Source: Alternaria dauci (taxonomy: Eukaryota > Ascomycota > Dothideomycetes > Pleosporales > Pleosporaceae). Taken from it: a stretch of 64,000 nucleotides of DNA. The stretch is taken from assembly GCF_042100115.1 (NCBI RefSeq), contig NC_091279.1, forward strand, positions 2,046,001-2,110,000, in the 5' to 3' direction. Below are positions 1 through 10,400 of the stretch, in pieces. A program made the translations under genes and the position numbers. The notes beneath the pieces were generated by a model. It had not been told where the DNA came from. It saw nothing but the letters and a program-made list of their open reading frames with translations, and ran no database searches. Position 1 is the first letter of the stretch. Each line of letters opens with the position of its first letter.

Positions 1-609
1 TTAGTTATTATATATAGTAAAATATTTTATTACTAAGTCTCTATTAAGAATAAGTACTAAATAAAGTAGGTAGACATTAAAATATTAAAAGGAGTGTGTA
101 TTATAGTTTTTTTTTTTTATAGCTAAACACTATTTAGCTAGTTTCTATAAGGCCTCTTTTTCCTACGCTACCCCTAAGCCTAATAGTTCTTTAACTACTT
201 ACACTTCCCTTAGTTTCTCTACTATAATATCTAACTCTAAGATAGAGGATAGCCTAAGTATTAGAGAACTCAAGAATCTTAGGTAGCTAGCCTATATCTA
301 GGCTTAGTAGATAGCTATAATATAAGATATAATTAATTAACTTATAAGTTAGCTAATAGCTATACCTAATAAAAGATTACCTACTATTAAGAAACCTAAG
401 ATAGTAGCGCCTAAGAAATATAATAGAAGATAGGAAGAGTTATATATATTCCTTACTTAAGTTAATCTCTATTATAAATTTAATAAAGTACTAAGTAACT
501 AGGATAAGATCCTTATAGTAAGTATATATATAAAGGGATAAGCCTTAAACTAGATATAACCCTATATAAATAACTATCTACTAGACGTAGAATACTAAGG
601 AACTAGAGA

Positions 610-625
610 GGAAACTAAAGCTATA
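610..625. repeat. Left 16-bp target-site duplication of repeat copy 1
   Basis: GGAAACTAAAGCTATA here matches AGAAACTAAAGCTATA at 1994-2009. The single G/A mismatch is the kind of change RIP makes. In the intact element the corresponding gag sequence is uninterrupted, which confirms that 626-1993 is an insertion. Confidence 0.75.
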
Positions 626-1993
626 ATTTTTTATTTTCTATAAGTAGGGGGGTATTATTAAAATAAAACTTTAAAAAAGTAAAAAGTAGCTATCCCTCTA
701 CTTATTAGTTATAAAAGTTAATAAAAAAGATAAAGTAATAACGCAATTTAAACGCTAGACTAATTAGCGTTTTATAGTAGTAAAGCTCTAACGTCTATAC
801 ATAAAAACTAAAGTTAAAAAAATTTACTAAAGGTAACTAAAAAAAGATACCTATTAAACCTTAGGAGGGCTTAATAGGGATCGCTAGCTATTAGCTAGTA
901 ATATAATTATAATATATTATAAAGGGAGGGAGGGGCGGATATAGTATCTTTACTATAATTAAGTTTACTTAGAATTTTATATATTTCTATAAAGCCTAAC
1001 TACTTCTAACCTTTATACTAATACTAACTTAAAAGCTTTAAAACTTCCTTTAAGACTTATACTATATATAAACCTATAAATATAATATATTTCCTCTATA
1101 TTATTTTCTAAGAGGTCTTCTATTATAGCCTAAAAACCCTAACTAGACTAGTACTAATTAATCTATCTATAAGTATATAATATACTAGCCCTATATATAC
1201 CTAGGAGCCGCCTAAGGTGGTCTGTAATAAGTTAGATAAGTAATTACTAGAGTTCTACTATATATTCTAGGATAGTAGAGTATCTAAGAGGGATTAGATT
1301 AATACCTATATTAGTAATATTATTATAGAAGAGACTATTAAGGAGAGGAGGATATAAATATAGTAGAAGGTTAAGGAGCTTAGGTATAAGGCTTAGCTTA
1401 ATAGGCGCTATAGCTATAAGCTCCTTATATTTAGCTATATCTTTCTCCTTAACTAGGGGGGCTTTAGCTAAGAAACCTAGGCCTAGCTACGTAAGTAAGT
1501 AGTTAATATTAAGAGGGTAATAGAGGATTAATATCCTAGGCTTAAGGAGAGGGAATTTAAATAAATATTATAAGGATAAGAGAATATAGCGTAGATAGCG
1601 CTACTACTAATATTCCTCTAGTTAAAGTTAAAAGTATAGTAGTAGCCCTAGGTAGTTATTCTTAAGGACTATATAGCTATTAGATACTTATAGTATAACT
1701 TCTATAGTAATCTATCTCCTAGTATTTATAGGAACTAGGTAGTAGTTATAAAGAGTAGAAATAGTAGTAGAGGATAGCGTATAAGTTAGAAGGTTATGTT
1801 TTATCTCTAGTAGGCGTATAATAATATTATATATCTTTAGTATCTAGTATTTATAATATACTACGTACGTACTAGTAGTCCTAAATATAGGCTTATATAA
1901 GCCTATAGTTACCTAGTTAATACTTTATCTTAAAAAAAGTCTCTAAATATACTATAATAATAATAAAAATAAAGTCTATAAAGGCTAAGGCTA
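626..1993 (+). repeat. Unidentified 1.37-kb RIP-altered repeat, copy 1
   Basis: This is the first of three related copies (others at 15769-17089 minus and 17347-18699 plus). They share a start ATTTTTTATTTTCTATAAG followed by a run of G, and an end with GGCTAARGCTA. Copy 1 sits inside the old gag relic, flanked by 16-bp near-identical direct repeats at 610-625 and 1994-2009 that differ only G/A at the first base. I see no terminal inverted repeats and no ORF. Long duplications fit a target-primed retroposon (LINE or SINE type), but no coding relic was recognised, so the class is open. Confidence 0.7.
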
Positions 1994-4993
1994 AGAAACT
2001 AAAGCTATATTTACTAGTTAAAATAAATTTAAGTAAGAGATAGGATATATCTTTAAAGAAGTAGATACTAAGAATTAAGTAAAGAAAAAAATTACTTTCC
2101 TAAAGTAAACTAAGTCTATATCTATATATATAATAGAGTTTAAGTAACTATAGGTATAGATTAATTAAGATAATATAATACTTTAAATAGTATTTAAAGT
2201 AAGCCTAAAAGAAAATATTAAGAATAGTTTTATATACTATAATAAGCCTAGAATACTATAAGCTCTAATTAAGCTAGCTATATATAGATAACTACTTATA
2301 GGAATAGTCTTAGTAGAAAGGATAATTTTAGCTAATAATAGCTAATACTAAGAAGTAGTATAATAAGTATAATAAAGATAGTAATACTATTATAACTAGT
2401 AAGGTATAGGAAAAGGCTAAAGATAAAAAGACCTAAGGATAGAGATAAGATAGTCTCTCTAAGGAAGAATACTAGAAGTATTATAATAATAAAGTATATC
2501 TCTAATATAGTAAAATAGGATATTTTACCTAAGACTATAAGGAAGAATAGGTTAAATAGGTAGCTATTAAGATTTAAATAATTAGTTAGGGTATACCTTA
2601 CCTAATTCTAATAGAATTAGATAATAACTTAAGTAACTTAGACCTCTATAATAAGGTATATTAAGTAACTAAAGAAAGATTTATAATAATTTAGTAGCCT
2701 AAGGCTTTAGCTAAAGATAAGTTAAAGAATAATAATTAGAAAATTAAGGGCTAAGATATATTAAACTAACTAGCTAATAACTAATACTAGGTTTATAGTA
2801 GTAATACGCACTATACTAATAACTATAATATTTAAGGATAAGTTACTATTACTAGTAAGAATACTAAGGATATTAGTTACTAAGTAGTATACTAATAGCC
2901 CTACTTTAAAGACTTATTAGCTAAGGTTAAGGACTAAGAAGCTTCTAAAGTAGAAGATACTAAGGATTATAAAGATTTATATTAGTATAACTATAAGACT
3001 AATTATAAGTTCTATAAATAGGATAAGGAAGAATATAAGATAGACTAAGAATAGTACTACTACCTAAACCTCTAGGTAGATAAATATCTAGTAGATAACT
3101 ACTACCTATATAAACTAGAAAAAGTAGAAATCTACTATAGACTCCTATAGACGTAATATAGGAATAGATATAAGTTCTATTAAGATTAACTTAATAAGGT
3201 AAGATAGGTAGATAACTACTACTATACTATATTATTATTAAATATCTATAAGGTTATAGATTACTTAATATATAAGGCTAAGAAGGCCTAACTAAGAAAG
3301 AGGATTACTAAGGAGGAGATCCCTTATTAGAATATCTATTAGAGCTTCTATTATAATAATAGGTACTTAATATACTATAGCTTAAAGAATAATATAAGCT
3401 ATTTCCCTAAGTATAAGAGAGAGAAGTAGTTAAAAAACTAAGATACTACTAAGGATAAGGTCTTACTAGTAAGGGTATACCTAAAATAACCTTTAGAAAA
3501 GTATAAGATACTAATAGTTAGGTAAAGTAGTTACTTATAACTATATTTATATAAAGATAGAATATTAAAGTACTTATAGATAGTAGGGCTATATAAATAA
3601 TAATCTTACCTTAAGTAGTAGAAAAGTATAAAGTACTCTACTAGATTAAGAAGAATCTAGTACTAGTAGTACTAGCTAATAAAAAACCTATAGAATATAG
3701 AAATAGTATAATTTAGATAGAAACTAAATTAATAAAGCTATAGATAGCTAGTATAGAGTACTTTATCAATATTAATATTATAGATCTAGGAGGACTAGAT
3801 ATATTAATAAGTTATAATTAGCTAGAGGCCTATAACCCTACTATTAACTAGTAAAAATAAATAATACTTAGAAGAGAACTTATATATAAGGTTACTAGAG
3901 TATATAAAAGAGTAAGCCTAAAGGACTAGAGCTTAACCTAAGATAGGAGGTTTAGTAAGATCTTACTTTATAAGATTAAGAGAATTTATAAGAAGGACCC
4001 TTAGAGAGTAGGAGTTATCTAGATAAGATAAGTTATAACTATAAAGGAAGGACCTTTACTACTAAAGATACTAAAAGAGTATTAAACTAATAAGTTTAGA
4101 GAACTCTTTAAGGAAAATAAAGCTATAGATTTAGTAGAATATTAGGGTTAGGATTATAAGATTATCTTAGATAAAGGGGTAAAGCTAAGCCTAAGACTAA
4201 TATATCTTATATTACCTAAGTATAATACTAAGCTAAGGGATTATATCTAGAAGAATCTAAAGAAGGGATTTATTTAACTAAGATTAGGCCTAATAGCCTT
4301 ACTTATCTTATTTATAAAGAAGCTTAATAGGAAGTAGTAACTATATATTAACTTCTATAAATTAAATAGTATTACTTAGAAGAACTAATATCCTTTACTA
4401 CTAATAACTAAGCTTATAGATTAACTCTAGGGAGCTAAGTAGTTTATAAAGTTTAATATCTAGGAAGGATTTTACTAAATAAGGATTAAAGAAAGATATA
4501 AATAAATAATAGTATTTAAGATAAAATATAGACTATTTAAGTATGTAGTAATACCTTTTAGGTTAATAAATACCTTAGTAATATTTTAGTTAGTTATTAA
4601 TAACACGCTCTATAAGTACCTTAGGATCTTTTTTACAGCGTATATTAATAATATACTAGTATACACTAGTAGGACACTAGAAGAATATATAAAGTATATT
4701 AAGAAAGTACTAAGGAAGCTTAAAGAATATAAGCTATACCTATAGCTAAGGAAGTACGAATTCTATATAAAGGAAATAGAATACTTAGGCTTTATAATAT
4801 CTATAAAGGGAGTAAAGATAAACTTAAAGAAGATAGTAGCTATATAAGAGTAGCTAACGCCTAAAAGAGTTAAGGATATATAATCCTTCCTAGGATTTAC
4901 TAACTACTACTAGAAGTTTATTAAAGATTACTTAAAGATTACTATACCCCTCTCTAAGATTATAAAGAAGGAAATTAGTTTTAAATAAGATAA

Positions 4994-4998
4994 GGAAT
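4994..4998. repeat. Left 5-bp target-site duplication (GGAAT) of the intact gypsy element
   Basis: GGAAT directly precedes the 5' LTR and recurs at 12171-12175 directly after the 3' LTR. Removing 4999-12175 rejoins the old reverse transcriptase/RNase H relic in register with the intact pol, so the duplication is real. Confidence 0.93.
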
Positions 4999-5474
4999 TG
5001 TTACAAGGTAACAAGGAATTGCTTCCCTTTCATGCAGGTCGTATGAAGGAAGACCATCGGGCGGACACGATGGACGAAAGTGGATCTAGGGCGGGGCCCA
5101 GATCACGTGAAAGGAATGGCATCCCGCCAAGACCTGGCCTCTGGGAGGCCAGTGAGGATTGGGAGGTCACGGCCCTCCTAGGCCTCCCTCTTGGAAGGGA
5201 GGGTAAGGAGGACAGGACCTATGGCAATGGGTATAAGAATGTGTTGGATCTCATTATTACACTCGTTGTGGTTAACTCAAATAGTTCATCTCTTACACAG
5301 ATTGTCAACTAGTTATTCTATCGTTTATAGAATTGGTATTGTTTATCCTTTGGTTACAACGATAACTCTTTTCCACCTGATCATTCCATACGATACCTCA
5401 CGGACTACCGCTTTAGTCTACCTCGCCTTAGTACGGACCGAGCCTAGAGAAGTATAGCCTAACCCCGTGTAACA
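4999..5474 (+). repeat. 5' LTR of the intact gypsy element
   Basis: 476 bp, with short inverted ends (TGTTAC / GTAACA). It differs from the 3' LTR at only two sites by my reading, both T here and C there: one in CGTATG versus CGCATG (a CpA to TpA change) and one in CTCTGGG versus CTCCGGG (CpG to TpG). ORFs of about 100 codons inside the LTR have no support as genes. Confidence 0.95.
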
Positions 5475-5537
5475 CTTTAACCACCTTGGATATCAGTGGA
5501 CGTTTAACCAACAGGACAGCCCGATTAAGATTCAACA

Positions 5538-7478
5538 ATGGCTCATCAGGGAAACGCGCAGAACAACAGGGCTCAGGGTCAGGGACCCTCGACGCCAGCA
5601 CGCCCTACCCCAGAAAATGATGAGATGCTGGAAGCATCCGATGACGAGGGAGAGAACCCTAACGTCACCGAGCTCAGGAATCTTAGGCAACACACAACCA
5701 CGCAGGCTCAGCAGATTGCTGAGATGCAGGCAATGATCAATCAGCTTGCAGGGCAACTGATGATGACCCCTAACGAACGACCCGTTGCTACAAAGAAACC
5801 CAAGATAGCGTCACCAGAGAAATACGGTGGAGAACGAGAAAAGCTACGAGTATTTCTCACCAACATCGACCTGTACTGCGAGTACAACGAGGTACCCAAC
5901 GACCAGGAAAAGATCCTCATGGCCAGTACATACATGAAGGATAAGGCTTCCAATTGGATGCAACCCTATGTGGACGATTATCTGCTGGATGCAGAACACA
6001 TGGGCACCAAAGAAGGAACCCGTACCTTATTCGCAAGTTGGACAGAGTTTAAGCAAGAGATGGGACGCATCTTCGGAGAAGTAGACGCTCAGAACCAGGC
6101 AGAGAAGAAGATCACTCGCCTGAGGCAGACCTCGTCAGTATCGGCATACACGGCGGAATTTAAGCAACTACAAGCACGGATCGATTGGGATGATGCGGCA
6201 CTTCGAACGGTATTCGAAGCAGGCCTCAAAGAGAATGTCAAGGACGGCCTTGTACACCACGATAAGCCCGGGACGCTACACGCTCTGATCGAGCTAGCCA
6301 CGCGTATCGACAACAGGTTGTGGGAACGAAACGATCAGAAGAAATACTTCCGACCCAACCTGCCCAACATGAAGAAACAGCGTGGTAGATTCGACAGGGA
6401 TGGCGACGCCATCATGACCGGCAAGGTACAAGAGAAGGCCAAAGACAAGAAAACCCGAGGAGGTAAAAGACACGACGGTCTCTCCAAGGAAGAACGCCAG
6501 CGGCGTTACGACAACAAAGCATGTCTCCGATGCGGGAAGACAGGACACTTCGCTAGGGATTGCGAAGAAGAACAAGTCAAACAGGCAGCTGTCAAGATCC
6601 GGATGATCAGACAAGGCACGCCTTACCCGGCCGGGATAGAGCCGGATGACAACCTAAGCGACTTAGACCTATACGAAGAGGCACGCTTGGAGGATAAGGA
6701 AGGCTACGAAATCGTCCCAAGAGTTAAACCGGACAACGAAGTTCTCACCATGGGCCAGCCAAAGAAGACTGACTGGAAGGTCAAAGGCACCATCGTGATG
6801 GAACGATTAGCCAACAACCAGTGTTGGGTATGTGGTAACAAGACACACTACGCCGACGAATGCACGGTTCGCGAACGAATCATGATTACCGGCCCGAATG
6901 CCGAAGAAATTGGGTATCAGGCGATACACCAACAACCCTACTTCGATGATCCAATGGTTGAGGTCGAGGACCAAGAAGCCCACGAAGTAGAAGATACCAA
7001 GGATCACAAGGATTTGTGTTGGTATGACTGTAAGATAAATTGCGAGTTCCATAAGCAAGATAAGGAGGATTGCAGGACAGACCAGGACCGGTGCTGCCAC
7101 CTGAACCTCTGGGCAGACGAATGTCTAGCAGACATCTGCCATCTACACGAACCAGAGAAAGTGGAGATCCACTACAGACTTCTATGGACGCAATGCAGGA
7201 ACGGGTGTGACTTCCATCGCAAGCAGCTCAAGGAAGCACACAAGGTGGATGACTATTACCATCGCACCCTATCATCAAACATCTGCGAGGTAGCAGATTG
7301 TGAGATTCACGAGGCCAAGAAGGCTCAACCAAGGAAGAGGATCACCAGGGAGGAGATACCTCACCAGAACATTCATTGGAGCTTCTGTTACGACGACAGG
7401 TGCTTGACGCACTACAGCTCAAAGAATGACACAGGCTACTTTCCTAAGTACAGGAAAGGTAAGCAGTCAAAAAACTAG
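5538..7478 (+). CDS. gag: Gag polyprotein of the gypsy element, zinc knuckle type
   Basis: A 646-residue structural protein that would form the retrotransposon particle and bind its RNA. Residues about 85-230 resemble the retrotransposon gag domain. A classical CX2CX4HX4C zinc knuckle (CLRCGKTGHFARDC) lies near residue 328 and a second CCHC-like motif (CWVCGNKTHYADEC) near 429. The tail, residues about 498-625, holds five copies of a C-x3/4-C-x2-H motif (CKINCEFH, CLADICHLH, CRNGCDFH, CEVADCEIH, CYDDRCLTH), an unusual extra zinc-binding-like array. The start ATG lies 64 bp after the LTR in good context. The ORF ends in a TAG placed directly after a slippery heptamer, so some ribosomes should continue into pol. 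Confidence 0.93.
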   Translation: MAHQGNAQNNRAQGQGPSTPARPTPENDEMLEASDDEGENPNVTELRNLRQHTTTQAQQIAEMQAMINQLAGQLMMTPNERPVATKKPKIASPEKYGGEREKLRVFLTNIDLYCEYNEVPNDQEKILMASTYMKDKASNWMQPYVDDYLLDAEHMGTKEGTRTLFASWTEFKQEMGRIFGEVDAQNQAEKKITRLRQTSSVSAYTAEFKQLQARIDWDDAALRTVFEAGLKENVKDGLVHHDKPGTLHALIELATRIDNRLWERNDQKKYFRPNLPNMKKQRGRFDRDGDAIMTGKVQEKAKDKKTRGGKRHDGLSKEERQRRYDNKACLRCGKTGHFARDCEEEQVKQAAVKIRMIRQGTPYPAGIEPDDNLSDLDLYEEARLEDKEGYEIVPRVKPDNEVLTMGQPKKTDWKVKGTIVMERLANNQCWVCGNKTHYADECTVRERIMITGPNAEEIGYQAIHQQPYFDDPMVEVEDQEAHEVEDTKDHKDLCWYDCKINCEFHKQDKEDCRTDQDRCCHLNLWADECLADICHLHEPEKVEIHYRLLWTQCRNGCDFHRKQLKEAHKVDDYYHRTLSSNICEVADCEIHEAKKAQPRKRITREEIPHQNIHWSFCYDDRCLTHYSSKNDTGYFPKYRKGKQSKN

Positions 7479-10400
7479 GATGCCGCCAGGGACAGGGTCA
7501 CGCTGGTGAAGGCAGTCCTAAAACGACCCTTAGGAAGGTGCAGGATACCGATGGTCGGGTGAAGCAGCTGCTCACGACCGTATCTGTACAGGGACGAAAC
7601 ATCGAGGCGCTCGTAGATAGCGGGGCCGCACGAACGATGATCTCACCCAGAGTGGTGGAGAAACACGAACTACCCTACCGGGTTAAGAAGAACCCAGTAT
7701 CGGTACTGTTAGCCGACGAGAAACCCATGGAATATGGAAACGGCATGATACGGATGGAAACCGAATCAACAAAGCTACGGATAGCTGGCATAGAGTGCCA
7801 AATGAATATCGACATAATGGAACTAGGAGGACTAGACATGTTGATTGGTTATGACTGGCTAGATGCCCATAACCCCGCCATCGACTGGCGAATGAAGACG
7901 ATACTCAGAAGAGAACCTGTGCACAAGGTTGCTAGAGTACGCCAAAGAGTGAGCCCGAAGGACCAGAGCTCAACCCAGGACGGGAGGTTCGGCAAGATCT
8001 CGCCTCATAAGATCATGAGAATCTATGAGAAGGACCCTCAAAGAGTAGGAGTCATATGGATAAGACGAGTCGCGACCACGAAGGAAGGACCCTTACCACT
8101 AGAGATACCAAGAGAGTATCAGACCGACGAGTTTAGAGAACTCTTCGAGGAAAACGAAGCCACGGACTTGGCAGACCATCAGGATTGGGATCACGAGATC
8201 ATCCTAGATGAAGGGGCAAAGTTAAGCCCAGGACCTATGTATCCCATATCGCCCGAGCACGATGCTGAGCTAAGGGAGTACATCCAGAAGAATCTGAAGA
8301 AGGGATTTATCCGACCGGGATCAGGCCCAATGGCCTCACCCATCTTGTTCGTAAAGAAGCCTAACGGGAAGTGGCGACTATGTGTCGACTTCCGAAGGTT
8401 GAACAGCGTTACTCGGAAGAACCGATATCCCTTACCACTAATAACCGAGCTCATGGATCGACTCCAGGGAGCCAAGTGGTTTACGAAGTTCGACGTTCGG
8501 GAAGGATTTCACCGAATCAGGATCAAGGAAGGACACGAATGGATGACAGCGTTCAAAACGAAATATGGACTGTTCGAGTACACAGTAATGCCTTTTGGGT
8601 TAACGAATGCCCCGGCAACGTTTCAGTCAGTCATCAACAACGCTCTTCACGAGTACCTTGGAATCTTCGTCACAGCGTACATCGACGATGTGCTGGTATA
8701 CTCTAGCGGGACGCTAGAAGAACATGTGGAACATGTCAAGAAAGTGCTCAGGAAGCTTAAGGAATACAAGCTGTACCTGCAGCCGGGGAAGTGCGAATTT
8801 CACACGAAGGAAACGGAATACCTAGGCTTCATAATATCCACAGAGGGGGTGAAGATGAACCCAAAGAAGACAGCGGCTGTACAGGAATGGCCAACGCCCA
8901 AAACAGTCAAGGACGTGCAATCCTTCCTAGGATTTGCCAACTACTACCGGAAGTTCATCAAGGATTACTCAAAGATCACAACACCTCTCTCCGAGATCAC
9001 GAAGAAGGAAGTTGGTTTCAAATGGAACGAGGAACATCAGGAGGCTTTTGATCGAATCAAGCAGATATTCCTCGAGGCACCAGTACTAGAGATGTACGAC
9101 CCAAAGCGAGAGACGCGAGTCGAGACCGACGCGTCAGATTATGCACTCGGAGCTGTATTGTCGCAGCAGTGCCCAGACAAAAAGTGGAGACCAGTGTTCT
9201 ACCACTCAAGAAAGTTCTCTGGAGCAGAACTAAACTACGACGTTCACGATAAGGAGCTACTAGGAGTAGTCGATGCCTTTGAACAGTGGGAAGTCTATTT
9301 GCTAGGACTACCACACCAGATCGAGGTTTTTACCGATCACCAGAACTTGGCAGGTTTCATGACAACGAAGAAACTCAACCGACGACAAGTCCGATGGGCT
9401 GAGATGCTAGCTCAGTTCGACTTCAAGATAACTCACCGCGCTGGAACGCTCAACGGAGCTGCGGATGCTTTAAGCAGGAGATCCGACTTACGCGAGGAAA
9501 ATCATAAGGAACCACATGACGCCATGTTCAAGAAGATGCCTGATGGCACACTACGTTACAACCAGCCGGAACTAGCTAAGATAGCTAAGGTGGCCGAGCG
9601 GGTAGAAACACTTCAGCAGCAGTGGCAGCAGAGAGCGGCCAGCTGGCAGTTCGAGCCTGACGAGAACGGCTCCGACGAACTGTTACAAGACGAGCGAGAG
9701 TACCGAGATATGATTCGAAGCGATCGAACATATGTACCCCCACACATGAGATCGAGTCTCATCAAGGAACTGCATGAGTCCCCAGAGTATGGACATGCAT
9801 CGCTAGAAGAAATGGTCAGGCGACTATCAAAGGTGTTTGCGATACCACGCTTGCGAGCGAAGGTGCAGGACGTCCTAGGCAACTGTTTGGCTTGTCATCA
9901 GAACAAACCCAAGAGACATAAGCCCTATGGCCTGTTACAACCCTTACCGCCACCAACGAGACCATGGAGCAGCGTAACAATGGACTTCATAGTGAAGCTC
10001 CCGAAGTCGTTAGAACCAGGATCCGGAAGATTATGCGACACAGTCCTAGTCATCGTGTGTCGTCACACGAAAGGAGCAAAGTTTGTGCCCACGGAAGAAA
10101 CCATTACGGCAGAAGAATGCGCGTATGAGGTCAGCAAGGCACTTATGTCAGAACATGGGATACCTGAAGAATTCATCACCGATCGTGATAAACTGTTCAC
10201 TTCCAAGTATTGGAACACATTCCTGGCAAAGCTGGGTGTGAAGAAGAAACTATCGACTAGCTTCCACCCCGAAACAGATGGCCAGACGGAACGAACGAAC
10301 CAGACACTGGAACAGTATCTGAGGATGTACGCCAACAAGCTGCAAGACAATTGGGTTGAACTCTTGCCGACAGCACAATTGGCCTACAATAGTACTAGGT

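Larger units (their letters stand above)
1..4998 (+). mobile_element. RIP-destroyed Ty3/gypsy retrotransposon, left part (gag and first half of pol)
   Basis: This AT-rich DNA has almost no CpA or TpG and no long ORF. From about position 240 it runs colinear with the intact element at 4999-12170. Gag relics are at about 360-625 and 2010-3450, and protease/reverse-transcriptase relics at about 3550-4998. Where I compared them by eye, differences were almost all C to T or G to A, at CpA and also CpG sites. The gag relic is interrupted at 626-1993 by another repeat. The right part resumes at 12171, after the young insertion. I could not match the first 200 or so bases to the 5' LTR or leader, so the left end is unresolved and may lie outside the window. 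Confidence 0.88.

Noticed and set aside
4998..5457. Two overlapping ORFs (104 and 88 codons), repeated at 11694-12153
   Set aside because: They lie wholly inside the LTRs and owe their duplication to the LTR pair; no domain.
5475..5500. Primer-binding site after the 5' LTR
   Set aside because: TGG motifs occur but I could not match an 18-base tRNA 3' end without a search; not claimed.
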